Assembly (NCBI GenBank): GCA_030040015.1
Contig: JASHUM010000058.1
Span: 1 to 42,474 of the forward strand
Direction: 5' to 3'
DNA length: 42,474 bases
Origin: Acidimicrobiales bacterium
Lineage (GTDB): Bacteria > Actinomycetota > Acidimicrobiia > Acidimicrobiales > UBA8190
This document shows, piece by piece, positions 32,431 to 41,354 of the stretch (the first letter of the stretch is position 1; each line of letters begins with the position of its first letter). The notes under the pieces were generated by a model. The model searched no databases. It was not told the DNA's origin and saw only the letters and a list, made by a program, of their open reading frames with translations. The position numbers and the translations under genes were made by a program.

Positions 32431-32903
32431 CCGAACCGGTCCTGAAGTCGTTTCATCACGGGCTTGGGCACGAAGGCGGAAACGTCGCCTCCGTAGCGCG
32501 CCACTTCGCGCAACAAGCGGGAGGCGACGAACGACGACGTCGAGCTGGTCGGGATGAACAGGGTCTCGATGCCCGAGAGCTGTCTGTTCATCTGCGCCAT
32601 CTGCAGCTCGTTCTCGAAGTCCGACACGGCCCGCAGTCCCTTGACGATGGCAGATGCCCCCACGTCGCGCGCCACCTCCACGACCAAGGTGGTCACCGAG
32701 ACGATGCGAACGTTGGGGAGGTGGACGACCGACTCGCGCAACATGTCCTCCCGCTCGGTGAGGCTGAACAAGGGCTCTGCCTTCTGGGGGTTGCGCAGGA
32801 TGGCCACGACCACCTCGTCGAACAACTTGGCGGCACCCTCTACCACCTCGAGGTGACCGTTGTGGAACGGGTCGAACGAGCCGGGGACGAGGGCGACGGT
32901 CAC
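32427..32903 (-). CDS. coaD: Phosphopantetheine adenylyltransferase
   Basis: A 158-residue enzyme of CoA synthesis that joins ATP and 4'-phosphopantetheine. VPGSFDPFHNGHLEVVE at the start holds the HxGH nucleotidyl-transfer motif; VKGLRAVSDFENELQMAQMN near 88 and FIPTSSTSSFVASRLLREVA near 120 (Ser/Arg, ISSTxxR-like) complete the active site. GTG 32903 overlaps the rsmD stop (GTGA), and its own stop overlaps sepIVA. Confidence 0.98.
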   Translation of the reverse strand: MTVALVPGSFDPFHNGHLEVVEGAAKLFDEVVVAILRNPQKAEPLFSLTEREDMLRESVVHLPNVRIVSVTTLVVEVARDVGASAIVKGLRAVSDFENELQMAQMNRQLSGIETLFIPTSSTSSFVASRLLREVARYGGDVSAFVPKPVMKRLQDRFG

Positions 32904-33520
32904 GCAGTGCCTTTCTCTTCTGGCGTCTCTCCGGGCGCCGGTTCCGGTCCCCCTGGTCCGTCGGGGACGCTCCCCGGCACGGGCGCACTGGGCGCGCCGC
33001 GGACCACTGTCACGAGCGTACCGCCATAGCGCCTGCTCCTGAGTACTTCCCAACGTGCTCCGGGCTCGAGGGGACGGTCCGACTCGAGCACGACCACCTC
33101 GGCCTCGAGCACCTCGAGCAGCCGCGGCCATGCGTCGAAGCGGTAGGGCGGATCGCACAGGGCGAGGTCGAAACGCGCCAGGCCGGCGCCCCGGCGCCGG
33201 GACAACCATGTCTCGGCGTCGGCGCGCACCACCTCGGCCCGAGCGTCGAGGCCGAGCCCGGCCAGGTTCGCCCGCAGCATGACCAGGGCGCGGGCGTCGT
33301 CGTCGACGAAGACGGCCCGATCGGCTCCTCGCGACAGTGCCTCGATCCCCATGGCTCCGCTGCCGGCGAAGAGGTCGAGCACCAGGGCACCGTCGAGGTC
33401 GACCACGCTTTGGAGCACGTCGAAGACGGCTTCCCGCACGCGGTCTGCCGTGGGGCGGGTCACGGGGCTGGCCGGCGCCCGCAACGGCCGGCCCCTGTGG
33501 GTGCCGGCGATCACACGCAC
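32900..33520 (-). CDS. rsmD: 16S rRNA (guanine966-N2)-methyltransferase
   Basis: A 206-residue RsmD. RVIAGTHRGRPLRAP at the start, DLFAGSGAMGIEALSRGA near 50 (SAM motif I) and LCDPPYRF near 125 (catalytic DPPY) are diagnostic. A C-terminal Pro/Gly/Glu tail of about 30 residues is extra. GTG 33520 lies 6 bases after TACGCT, inside the end of recG's region, so rsmD-coaD-sepIVA-yceD may start from its own leaderless promoter. Confidence 0.96.
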   Translation of the reverse strand: MRVIAGTHRGRPLRAPASPVTRPTADRVREAVFDVLQSVVDLDGALVLDLFAGSGAMGIEALSRGADRAVFVDDDARALVMLRANLAGLGLDARAEVVRADAETWLSRRRGAGLARFDLALCDPPYRFDAWPRLLEVLEAEVVVLESDRPLEPGARWEVLRSRRYGGTLVTVVRGAPSAPVPGSVPDGPGGPEPAPGETPEEKGTA

Positions 33521-33526
33521 GCCGGC

Positions 33527-33532
33527 AGCGTA
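33527..33532 (-). promoter_or_regulatory. Candidate -10 box (TACGCT) for rsmD operon
   Basis: CCTACGCT on the minus strand, directly after the recG stop (33535-33537), ends 6 bases before GTG 33520: leaderless geometry. Confidence 0.45.
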
Positions 33533-33534
33533 GG

Positions 33535-35676
33535 TCAGCTCTTGGCCAGGAAGGCCGCCTCCTCCTCCCCGACCAGCAGCTCGACCTCGTCGGCGAGTTC
33601 CGGCAGGCCGGCCAACGTCGGGTCCCCGTCGAGGAGCTCCTCGGCCACGGCACGCGCTTGCTCCACGAGCGGCCGGTCGACGCGGCGAAGCGACGCCAGC
33701 TTGAGGTCGCTCCTGCCCTTCTGGCGCGTGCCCAGGATGGTGCCTTCGCCGCGCAACTCGAGGTCCACCTCGGCGAGCTCGAAGCCGTCGGTCGTGGCTT
33801 CGAGCGCGTGCAGACGGCGCACGGCGTCGGGGCTGTCGCTGCCCGAGAGCAAGTAGCACCACGACGGCAGGGACGAGCGCCCCACCCGGCCCCGGAGCTG
33901 GTGCAGCTGGGCGATACCGAAGCGATCGGCGTCCTCGACGACCATCACCGTGGCCTCGGGCACGTCGACACCCACCTCGATGACGGTCGTCGCCACCAGG
34001 ACGTCGAGCCTCCCGCCTCGGAAGTCGGCCATGACCTGCTCTCGCTCCGCTGCCTTCAACTGGCCGTGCAGCAGGCCGAGGCGAAGGCCGTGCAGCACCC
34101 CGTCGGAGAGCCGCTCGTGCTCGGCCGTCGCCGACGCCGCCTGTACCCGTTCGGAACCCTCGACCAAGGGGCACACCACGTAGGCCCGGCGACCCTCACC
34201 CACCTCGTGACGTACCCGGGCCCACGCCTCGTCCTCGTCCTTCGGCTGGCGGAGCCACGTCGTGGTGATGGGGGTGCGGCCCTCGGGGAGCTCGTCGATC
34301 TCGGTGACGTCGAGGTCGCCGAAGACCACCATGGCGGCGGTCCGGGGGATGGGGGTGGCGGTCATCACCAACAGGTCGGGGTCGGACCCGCCGCCGGCGC
34401 GCCCCTTTGCCCCCAGGGCGGCGCGTTGCTCCACCCCGAAGCGGTGCTGCTCGTCGATCACCACCACGCCCAAGCTGGCGAAGCGCACGTCCTCGGTGAG
34501 AAGGGCGTGGGTCCCCACCACCACGTCGACCCCGCCCTCGGCCAGCTCGTGTCGCACCCGGGTTCGTTCGGCGCCGGAGGTGCGGTTGGTGAGCAAGGCG
34601 ATGCCGAGCGGCCGGTTGCCACCCAGCCGGGCCGGGTCGGCCACCTCGAGTGCCCCGAGCAACTGGCGGACACCGAGGTAGTGCTGCTCGGCGAGGACCT
34701 CGGTGGGAGCCATGAGCGCCCCCTGATGCCCGCCCTGCACCGCCGTCAGCAGTGCGGCCAGGGCCACCACGGTCTTGCCCGAGCCCACGTCTCCTTGGAG
34801 GAGCCGGTGCATGGGCAGGGTCCCGGCCAGATCGGCGTTGATCCGGGCCATAGCCCGGCGTTGGGCCGAGGTGGGGGCGAAGGGCAGCTGGTCGAGGAAC
34901 GGCTGGACCAACGCCCGCTCCGGCGGCGGGTCGACGACATGGCGAACTCCCCGGGCGTGGCGCTCAAGGTCGAGGCGCCGGCGGACCACTTGCAGCTGGA
35001 GCCGGAGAAGCTCGTCGAACGCCAGTCTCCGCCGGCCCCGGTCGCGCTCTTCGAAGGTCTGCGGTGCGTGGATGGCGGCAAAGGCGGCCGTCCGGTCGAG
35101 CAGGTCGAGACGGCGGCGGACGGGCCCGGGAACGGGATCCTCGAACGCACCGGCGCGACGCAACGCCTCGCCCACCCAGTCACCGAACTCCCAGCCGGCG
35201 ATGCCCGACTTCTCCGAGGTCGGGTAGATCGGCACCAGCCGGCCGGTGCGGTTGCCCACCAGGTCCACCACCGGGTTGGTCATCTGGCGGCGGCCCCGGT
35301 ACAGGTCGAGCTTGCCGAAGAAGAGCGCCTCGGTCCCGGCCGGCAACTGCTTCGCCCGCCAGGACTGGTTGAAGAAGGTCACCCGGAGCCGCCCGCTCCC
35401 GTCGTCGACGTCGATCTCCACCAGGGCGCGTCCGCCTCGTGCCCGGCGCGTTCGGACGTCGACCACGCTGGCCAGCACCACCGCCTCGTCCCCCACGGAC
35501 AGCTCGGACAGCGCCGCTTGACGGGTGCGGTCCACGTACCGACGGGGGTAGTGGGTGACGAGGTCGAGCACCGTCTCGATCCCCAGTGAAGCCAGCGCCT
35601 CGGCCCGCTTCTCCCCCACGCGACGGACCCTGGAGACCGGGAGCTCAGCCAGCTCCCGCAGCGTCCTGGGGCTCAC
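33535..35676 (-). CDS. recG: ATP-dependent DNA helicase RecG
   Basis: A 713-residue superfamily 2 helicase that regresses stalled forks. An N-terminal wedge/OB domain (VLASVVDVRTRRARGGRALV and RVTFFNQSW) precedes the motor: GDVGSGKTVVALAA (motif I), MAPTEVLAEQHY (Ia), VVIDEQHRFGVEQR (DEQH box), VMTATPIPRT (III), VATTVIEVGVDVPEA and QLRGRVGRSS (VI). GTG start near the fakA stop (13 bases away). Confidence 0.97.
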   Translation of the reverse strand: MSPRTLRELAELPVSRVRRVGEKRAEALASLGIETVLDLVTHYPRRYVDRTRQAALSELSVGDEAVVLASVVDVRTRRARGGRALVEIDVDDGSGRLRVTFFNQSWRAKQLPAGTEALFFGKLDLYRGRRQMTNPVVDLVGNRTGRLVPIYPTSEKSGIAGWEFGDWVGEALRRAGAFEDPVPGPVRRRLDLLDRTAAFAAIHAPQTFEERDRGRRRLAFDELLRLQLQVVRRRLDLERHARGVRHVVDPPPERALVQPFLDQLPFAPTSAQRRAMARINADLAGTLPMHRLLQGDVGSGKTVVALAALLTAVQGGHQGALMAPTEVLAEQHYLGVRQLLGALEVADPARLGGNRPLGIALLTNRTSGAERTRVRHELAEGGVDVVVGTHALLTEDVRFASLGVVVIDEQHRFGVEQRAALGAKGRAGGGSDPDLLVMTATPIPRTAAMVVFGDLDVTEIDELPEGRTPITTTWLRQPKDEDEAWARVRHEVGEGRRAYVVCPLVEGSERVQAASATAEHERLSDGVLHGLRLGLLHGQLKAAEREQVMADFRGGRLDVLVATTVIEVGVDVPEATVMVVEDADRFGIAQLHQLRGRVGRSSLPSWCYLLSGSDSPDAVRRLHALEATTDGFELAEVDLELRGEGTILGTRQKGRSDLKLASLRRVDRPLVEQARAVAEELLDGDPTLAGLPELADEVELLVGEEEAAFLAKS

Positions 35677-35689
35677 TCGATGCAGGTCC

Positions 35690-37384
35690 TCATTCGATGC
35701 TGATCAGGTAGGGGTAGAGCGGCTGACCCCCGTGATGCACCTCCACGGCCAGCTCGGGACGATGCTCCTCGAGCCACTCGGTCACACGCCGCGTCTCGCC
35801 CACCCCGGCGCCATCCCCCTCGATCAGCGTCACCAGCTCGTGGTCGCCGTCGAGGAGCTTCCCCAGAAGTCCCGTGGTGGCGTCGACGAGCGAGCCCGCC
35901 ACGACCTCGATGCCTTCGCGCGACAGGCCGAGATAGTCGCCGGCATGGATCGGTCCTTCGGGCCCCGGTGCGTCGCGCACGGCACGGGTCACTTCGCCGG
36001 GCACCACCCGGCACGCCGAGGCCGCCATGGCCTTGCAGTTCTCTTGTGCTCCCGCCTCGGGGTCGTACTCGAGGAGGGCAGCGAAGCCTTCGACGATGCC
36101 GCCGGTGGGCACCATGCGCACCGGCTTGCTGGCCAGCTCGGCCACCTGCAGCCCCACAGGATGGATGTTCTCGTTGTTCGGGAGCAGCACGACCTCCGGG
36201 GAGTCGACGGACTCCACCACGTCGAGGATCTGCTGGGTCGACGGGTTCATCGACTGCCCGCCGGGGATCAGATAGTGCACACCGAGGGAGCGGAAGATGC
36301 GGCCCACGCCGTCGCCGTTGGCCACCGCCACCACCGCCGTTCGAGGCGGCGGCCCGGTTTTCTCGCCGTCGAGGCCCCCGGCACCCTCGCGCACCCACCT
36401 CTGCTCTTCGACCTGCTCGGCCAGGTCGGTCACGCTGATGTTGCGGGGCCGGCCCACGTCCAGGCCCGCCTCGATGGCTGCCCCGACGTCGTTGGTGTGG
36501 ATATGGCAATTCCACAGGCCATCGCCGCCCACCACCACGATGGAGTCGCCGATCCCGGCCCACAGGTCGCGGAAGGCGGGAATGGTGTCGTCCGGGGCGT
36601 CCAGGAGGTACATGACCTCGTAGCGCAAGCCACCCTGGATGTCCTCGTGCGGGCCTTCGTGCTCGGGGCGGTGCCAAGCCGGTACGTGCTCGGACGTGGG
36701 CTCGTCGCCCTCGGAGACGGGGGGTGGATCGGGCAGGGAACGGCCGTCGGCGACCGCCAACAAGGCGTCGAACATGAGCAGGTACCCCGCGCCCCCGGCG
36801 TCGACCACGCCGGCCTTTGCCAGCACGGGCAGGAGGTCAGGTGTGTGGGCCAAGGCGTCGGCGGCGCTCTGGCGCGCCGTCTCCAGAACTTCGAGGAGGG
36901 CGGCACCGTGGCCGGCCGCTTCGCCCGCTCCTTCACCGGCGGCCCGGGCCACGGTGAGGATGGTGCCCTCGACCGGGCGCAGCACCGCTTGGCTCGCCGC
37001 ATCGCTCGCCGCCGCCAGCGCCTCGGCCACGGCGCCGGCCATGGCCTCTTCGTTCGTGCCGAGCACGCCGGTCAGGCCCCGGAGCAGCTGGGAGAGGATG
37101 ACCCCCGAGTTGCCCCGCGCCCCCATGAGCGAGCCGTGGGCCACCGCCTTGCACACGTCGGCCATGTGGGGACGGTCGCCGTTGGTGCCGTCGACGCCCG
37201 GCACCTGGGCGAGCTCGGCCACGACCGATTCGACGGTGAGCGCCATGTTGGTCCCGGTGTCGCCGTCGGGCACGGGATAGACGTTGAGGCGGTTGATGAC
37301 CTCCTGGTGGGTCCGCAGGACGTCGCGGTACGACGACATGACGGCGGCCAGGTCGGATGCCGCCAGGCTCTCCAACGGCCCCAT
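35690..37384 (-). CDS. fakA: DAK2-domain fatty acid kinase FakA (YloV)
   Basis: A 564-residue FakA/YloV protein, which phosphorylates fatty acids bound by a FakB partner; the acyl-phosphate feeds phospholipid synthesis downstream of PlsX. The N-terminal DhaL-like kinase domain shows NVYPVPDGDTGTNM near 35 (Mg site) and GARGNSGVILSQLLRG near 88; GGAGYLLMFDALL near 195 ends it. A middle domain (GDGLWNCHIHTNDVGAAI, His-rich) and a DegV-like C-terminal domain follow. No fakB is visible here. ATG 37384 lies 8 bases after a TAGCAT box. Confidence 0.92.
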   Translation of the reverse strand: MGPLESLAASDLAAVMSSYRDVLRTHQEVINRLNVYPVPDGDTGTNMALTVESVVAELAQVPGVDGTNGDRPHMADVCKAVAHGSLMGARGNSGVILSQLLRGLTGVLGTNEEAMAGAVAEALAAASDAASQAVLRPVEGTILTVARAAGEGAGEAAGHGAALLEVLETARQSAADALAHTPDLLPVLAKAGVVDAGGAGYLLMFDALLAVADGRSLPDPPPVSEGDEPTSEHVPAWHRPEHEGPHEDIQGGLRYEVMYLLDAPDDTIPAFRDLWAGIGDSIVVVGGDGLWNCHIHTNDVGAAIEAGLDVGRPRNISVTDLAEQVEEQRWVREGAGGLDGEKTGPPPRTAVVAVANGDGVGRIFRSLGVHYLIPGGQSMNPSTQQILDVVESVDSPEVVLLPNNENIHPVGLQVAELASKPVRMVPTGGIVEGFAALLEYDPEAGAQENCKAMAASACRVVPGEVTRAVRDAPGPEGPIHAGDYLGLSREGIEVVAGSLVDATTGLLGKLLDGDHELVTLIEGDGAGVGETRRVTEWLEEHRPELAVEVHHGGQPLYPYLISIE

Positions 37385-37392
37385 GGACGCCG

Positions 37393-37402
37393 ATGCTAAC
37401 CT
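37393..37402. promoter_or_regulatory. Shared-TA bidirectional promoter, fakA/rpmB
   Basis: ATGCTAACCT reads TAGCAT on the minus strand (fakA, ending 8 bases before its ATG) and TAACCT on the plus strand (rpmB, leader about 35 bases). The two -10 hexamers overlap at one TA step. Confidence 0.5.
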
Positions 37403-37443
37403 CTTCGTTTTGTCCCCTGAGCGCCGGGAGGAGGCGTCGCGCC

Positions 37444-37662
37444 GTGGCAGCCGTGTGTGAGATCTGTGGCAAGCATCCCTCGTTCGGCATGAGCCTGAGC
37501 CACTCCCATCGCCGGACCAAGCGCCGCTGGAACCCCAACATCCAGCGCGTCCGGGCGGTCGTGAACGGCACCCCCCGGCGGATCGACGTGTGCACCTCCT
37601 GCATCAGGGCCGGCAAGGTGACCAAGCCGGTACGACGGCCCCGGGCCCAGGCAGGCGCCTGA
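37444..37662 (+). CDS. rpmB: 50S ribosomal protein L28
   Basis: A 72-residue L28. The N-terminus AAVCEICGKHPSFGMSLSHS and the core HRRTKRRWNPNIQRVRA are diagnostic; CxxC pairs at CEIC and CTSC mark it as a zinc-binding paralogue. GTG 37444 follows GGGAGGAGG. The divergent fakA-recG neighbourhood is a widespread arrangement. Confidence 0.97.
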   Translation: MAAVCEICGKHPSFGMSLSHSHRRTKRRWNPNIQRVRAVVNGTPRRIDVCTSCIRAGKVTKPVRRPRAQAGA

Positions 37663-37663
37663 G

Positions 37664-37684
37664 GGTTCCCCGGTGGGGTGAACC
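37664..37684. terminator. Hairpin between convergent rpmB and devR-like genes
   Basis: GGTT and CCCC on one arm pair with GGGG and AACC on the other around a GGT loop, with a 2-base bulge. It sits directly after the rpmB stop, facing the devR-like gene, which ends at 37707. No T-run follows. Confidence 0.45.
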
Positions 37685-37706
37685 GCCAGGTGCCGATCGG
37701 TTCGGC

Positions 37707-38354
37707 TCAGCCCTTTTGGCGGCGCTCGGACAGGCGGGCCGCATACACCGCCGCTTCGGTGCGGCGGGCGAAGCCCATCTTCGACAGCAGGTTGGAGACG
37801 TAGTTCTTGACCGTCTTCTCGGCCAAGAAGAGCTCGTCGGCGATCTGGCGGTTGGTCCTGCCCTCGGCGATGAGCTCGAGGATGTTGCGCTCCTGGGCGG
37901 TGAGCCGGGCCAGGCGCTCGTCCTCCGCTTGCTCTCCACGTAGTCGGTCCATCACCTGCTTGGTGAGGGCCGGGTCGAGCAACGACTCCCCTGCTGCCAC
38001 CCGGCGAACGGCGTCGACCAGGTCGCTCCCCTTGATCTGCTTGAGCACGTACCCGGCGGCGCCGGCCAGGATGGCGGAGAACAGCGCTTCGTCGTCGGCG
38101 AACGACGTGAGCATGAGACAGGACAGCTCCGGCAAGGCGGATCGCAGGTCCCGGCACACCTCGACCCCGTCGCCGTCGGGGAGCCGCACGTCGAGCACCG
38201 CCACGTCCGGGCGCGTGGCCGGCACGCGGGCCAGCGCTTCCTCGGCTGTGGAGGCCTCTCCCACCACTTCGAGGTCGGACTCGGCGTCGAAGAGCTCGCG
38301 CAGCCCCCTGCGCACCACCTCGTGATCGTCGAGCAGGAAGACCCTCACCGTCAC
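37707..38354 (-). CDS. devR: NarL/DosR-like response regulator
   Basis: A 215-residue two-component regulator. Receiver domain: [14 protein letters not shown] (acidic pair), [16 protein letters not shown] near 48 (phospho-Asp), LTSFADDEA (Thr/Ser) and [12 protein letters not shown] (Lys). The LuxR-type HTH ([35 protein letters not shown]) is C-terminal. The [19 protein letters not shown] and [15 protein letters not shown] segments are notably like mycobacterial DosR/DevR, the hypoxia and NO dormancy regulator. No histidine kinase is nearby. GTG 38354 has GGAGGT upstream; TACGGT (38384-38379) is a likely -10 box. Confidence 0.85.
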   Translation of the reverse strand: MTVRVFLLDDHEVVRRGLRELFDAESDLEVVGEASTAEEALARVPATRPDVAVLDVRLPDGDGVEVCRDLRSALPELSCLMLTSFADDEALFSAILAGAAGYVLKQIKGSDLVDAVRRVAAGESLLDPALTKQVMDRLRGEQAEDERLARLTAQERNILELIAEGRTNRQIADELFLAEKTVKNYVSNLLSKMGFARRTEAAVYAARLSERRQKG

Positions 38355-38378
38355 GCCGGCACCTCCGCGTCGCTCCTC

Positions 38379-38384
38379 ACCGTA
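38379..38384 (-). promoter_or_regulatory. Candidate -10 box (TACGGT) for the devR-like gene
   Basis: TACGGT on the minus strand lies 24 bases before GTG 38354, giving a short leader that contains GGAGGT. Confidence 0.4.
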
Positions 38385-38428
38385 GGCGCGTCAGGCCCGC
38401 TTTGTGCACCCCAGCGGTGATGCCCCAC

Positions 38429-39472
38429 CTAACCGAGGTGGTCGACCGAGAAGGCGTGCTCCCAGCCTCCAGCCAGCACCTGTCCTCGCCAGCTGCGTTC
38501 GGCGGGGTCCTCGACGCACCGTCCCAGGAGATGGGGTGGGTCGAGGCCCCGGGACACAAAGACGTCGGTGAGTACCTTGGCGTCAGGCGTCGCCATGACC
38601 AGCTCGTAGTCCTCGCCCCCGTAGAGCGCCTCGTCCTCGGTCGCCCCCTGAGCCACCGGCACGTCCTCGAGGTGGATCCCGACACCCGACGCCTCGGCCA
38701 GGCGGCGGAGGTCGCCCGCCAGGCCGTCGGAGACGTCGACCATGGCCCGTGCCCGCCCGAGTCGCGCCGCCTCTCCTTGCGCCAAGCGCGGCCGAGGCCG
38801 GCGATGGGCGTCGATCAGGTACCGGTCCTCCGGAGTCTCGGGTGCCCGACGACGCGTGCGCAGGAGACGCAACCCGGCCGCGGACGCGCCCAGCGTCCCG
38901 GTGACGAAGAGCAGGTCGCCCGGCCGCGCCCCGGCGCGAAGGACGGGCCCGGGAGTGCCTTCCACCTCGCCGGTCATGGACACGGCGACACAGAGCTCTT
39001 CTGCGTTCGAGAGGTCTCCGCCCACCACGGGGCACCCGAACTCCACCGAGGCGTCGGACACACCGCGGTAGAGATCGTCCAGATCGGTGTCCGCCGGCCC
39101 GGCCACGGCGATCACCGCGTGGCAGGGCCGCCCGCCCATGGCGGCGATGTCGCTCAGCGACGCCACCATGGCCCGGTACCCGAGGTCGGCCACGGTGATG
39201 AGCTCCAGGTCGCCGTGCACGCCGGCCACGACCAGGTCGGTGGTGAGGAGCATGCGGCCACGTGGTGGCTCGAGGACCGCCGTGTCGTCCCCGATCCAGA
39301 CCTCGCCGGAGGGCGCCACGGGGCCGGCGTCGGCGAGCAGGCGCCGCAGGCGCTCGACGGTGGCGAACTCCCCGGTTCCAGGCCTCGGTACGCTCCCTTC
39401 AGCTGGGTGAAGGATTTCACCCTGGCTGCTCGGCACGACGCGTTCCGTGTCACCCGAGTTGGGATCGGGCAT
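38429..39472 (-). CDS. thiL: Thiamine-monophosphate kinase
   Basis: A 347-residue ThiL, last step to thiamine diphosphate. Family motifs: [15 protein letters not shown] after a disordered N-terminus of about 30 residues, [12 protein letters not shown] near 62, [14 protein letters not shown] near 76, [12 protein letters not shown] near 108 and [13 protein letters not shown] near 292, with [17 protein letters not shown] near 245 (metal-binding Asp). ATG 39472 is preferred over TTG 39478, as a TAGGCA box ends 6 bases upstream. It ends in TAG. Other thiamine genes are not in this window, and I see no TPP riboswitch. Confidence 0.95.
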   Translation of the reverse strand: MPDPNSGDTERVVPSSQGEILHPAEGSVPRPGTGEFATVERLRRLLADAGPVAPSGEVWIGDDTAVLEPPRGRMLLTTDLVVAGVHGDLELITVADLGYRAMVASLSDIAAMGGRPCHAVIAVAGPADTDLDDLYRGVSDASVEFGCPVVGGDLSNAEELCVAVSMTGEVEGTPGPVLRAGARPGDLLFVTGTLGASAAGLRLLRTRRRAPETPEDRYLIDAHRRPRPRLAQGEAARLGRARAMVDVSDGLAGDLRRLAEASGVGIHLEDVPVAQGATEDEALYGGEDYELVMATPDAKVLTDVFVSRGLDPPHLLGRCVEDPAERSWRGQVLAGGWEHAFSVDHLG

Positions 39473-39478
39473 GCCCAA

Positions 39479-39488
39479 TGCCTACCAT
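39479..39488. promoter_or_regulatory. Shared-TA bidirectional promoter, thiL/pckG
   Basis: TGCCTACCAT gives TACCAT on the plus strand (pckG, leader about 63 bases) and TAGGCA on the minus strand (thiL, ending 6 bases before ATG 39472). The hexamers share one TA step, as at the fakA/rpmB promoter. Confidence 0.45.
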
Positions 39489-39557
39489 TGGCCGCACCCG
39501 TTTCCGCCTCCGGCCGTCCGGTGCAGCTCGAGGAACTCGAAAGGACACCCCCAGCCC

Positions 39558-41354
39558 ATGCCGCCCACCGCCAACAAGAAGCTGGTCAGTTGGGTCGAGG
39601 AGGTGGCAGCCCTGACGACGCCCGACCGCGTCGAGTGGTGCGACGGCTCGGCTGAGGAGTACGAGCGGCTGTGCCGGCTGCTCGTGGACAGCGGGACCTT
39701 CACCCGCCTTGCCGAGGCCAAGCGACCGCACAGCTACTGGGCCTGTTCGAACCCGAACGACGTGGCCCGGGTCGAGGACCGGACGTTCATCTGTTCCCAG
39801 GACGAGACCGACGCCGGCCCGACCAACAACTGGCGACAGCCGGTCGAGATGCGGGCCACCTTGACCGAGCTCTTCCGGGGGTCGATGCGGGGCAGGACCA
39901 TGTACGTCATCCCCTTCTCGATGGGCCCGCTGGGCTCGCCCATCGCCCACATCGGCGTCGAGATCACCGACTCTGCGTACGTGGCGGTGTCCATGCGCAT
40001 CATGACCCGCATGGGGACGGGCGCCCTGGAGGTCCTGGGCGAGGACGGTGAGTTCGTCCCGTGCCTGCACTCGGTGGGCGCCCCGCTCGAGCCGGGACAG
40101 AAGGACGTGCCCTGGCCGTGCGACCCCGATCCGGACCACAAGTACATCGTGCACTTCCCCGAGACCCGCGAGATCTGGTCGTACGGATCGGGCTACGGCG
40201 GCAACGCCCTGCTCGGCAAGAAATGCTTCGCCTTGCGCATCGCCTCCGTCATGGCCCGCGACGAAGGCTGGCTGGCCGAGCACATGCTGATCCTGAAGCT
40301 GACCTCACCCCAAGGTGCGGTGAGCTACATCACCGGCGCCTTCCCCTCCGCCTGCGGCAAGACCAACCTGGCCATGCTCGTCCCCACCGTCCCGGGCTGG
40401 AAGGTAGAGACAGTGGGGGACGACATCTGCTGGATGAAGTTCGGTGACGACGGACGGCTGTGGGCGATCAACCCCGAGGCGGGGTTCTTCGGCGTGGCGC
40501 CGGGGACGAGCACCGAGACCAACCCGAACGCCATGCGGACCTTGTCCTCCAACACCATCTTCACCAACACCGCCCTCACCGACGACGGCGACGTGTGGTG
40601 GGAGGGGATGGACGGCTCCCCGCCCAGCCACCTCACCGACTGGCGGCACCAGGACTGGACGCCGGGCTCGGGCACGACGGCCGCCCACCCCAACGCCCGC
40701 TTCACCGTCCCCGCCGACCAGAACCCGGCGTGCGCCCCGGAGTGGGCCGACCCCGAGGGGGTGCCCATCTCGGCCGTGCTGTTCGGGGGCCGGCGACGCT
40801 CGACCGTCCCCATCGTCACCGAGGCCTTCGACTGGCGCCAAGGCGTGTTCCTGGGCTCCATCATGTCATCGGAGACCACGGCGGCAGCCACCGGGGCGGT
40901 CGGGAAACTGCGCCGCGACCCGTTCGCCATGCTCCCCTTCTGCGGGTACAACATGGCCGACTACTTCGGGCACTGGTTGAGCATCGGGAAGTCGACCGAC
41001 GCCAGCAAACTGCCTCGGCTCTTCTACGTGAACTGGTTCCGGCGCGGCGACGACGGACAATTTCTCTGGCCGGGCTACGGTGAGAATTCCCGGGTGCTGG
41101 CCTGGGTCGTGGAGCGCACCGCCGGACGTGGTGATGCCGTGGAAACGGCCATCGGGTGGGTCCCAGCCCCAGGAGCCATCGACACCACCGGGATGACGAT
41201 CTCCGACGACGCCATGGAGGAGCTCCTCCGGGTGGACGTCGAGGAGTGGCGTGCCGAGCTCCCGCTCATCACCGAGCACTACGCGCGCTTCGGCGACCGC
41301 CTGCCGCACGAGCTCTCCGACGAGCTCGACGCCTTGGAGCGCCGCCTCAGCTGA
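39558..41354 (+). CDS. pckG: Phosphoenolpyruvate carboxykinase (GTP)
   Basis: A 598-residue GTP-dependent PEPCK, converting oxaloacetate and GTP to PEP for gluconeogenesis. Diagnostic segments: [20 protein letters not shown] near 212 (substrate and metal site), [17 protein letters not shown] near 258 (kinase P-loop with the reactive Cys), [10 protein letters not shown] near 285, and [20 protein letters not shown] near 495. Length is typical. The ATG has GAAAGGA somewhat far upstream (about 13 bases). The 3' end overlaps the convergent MFS gene by 8 bases. Confidence 0.98.
   Translation: MPPTANKKLVSWVEEVAALTTPDRVEWCDGSAEEYERLCRLLVDSGTFTRLAEAKRPHSYWACSNPNDVARVEDRTFICSQDETDAGPTNNWRQPVEMRATLTELFRGSMRGRTMYVIPFSMGPLGSPIAHIGVEITDSAYVAVSMRIMTRMGTGALEVLGEDGEFVPCLHSVGAPLEPGQKDVPWPCDPDPDHKYIVHFPETREIWSYGSGYGGNALLGKKCFALRIASVMARDEGWLAEHMLILKLTSPQGAVSYITGAFPSACGKTNLAMLVPTVPGWKVETVGDDICWMKFGDDGRLWAINPEAGFFGVAPGTSTETNPNAMRTLSSNTIFTNTALTDDGDVWWEGMDGSPPSHLTDWRHQDWTPGSGTTAAHPNARFTVPADQNPACAPEWADPEGVPISAVLFGGRRRSTVPIVTEAFDWRQGVFLGSIMSSETTAAATGAVGKLRRDPFAMLPFCGYNMADYFGHWLSIGKSTDASKLPRLFYVNWFRRGDDGQFLWPGYGENSRVLAWVVERTAGRGDAVETAIGWVPAPGAIDTTGMTISDDAMEELLRVDVEEWRAELPLITEHYARFGDRLPHELSDELDALERRLS

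Noticed and set aside
39360-39557. TPP riboswitch near thiL or pckG
   Set aside because: The promoter boxes leave thiL leaderless and the pckG leader is only about 60 bases, too short; no THI-box motifs are seen.
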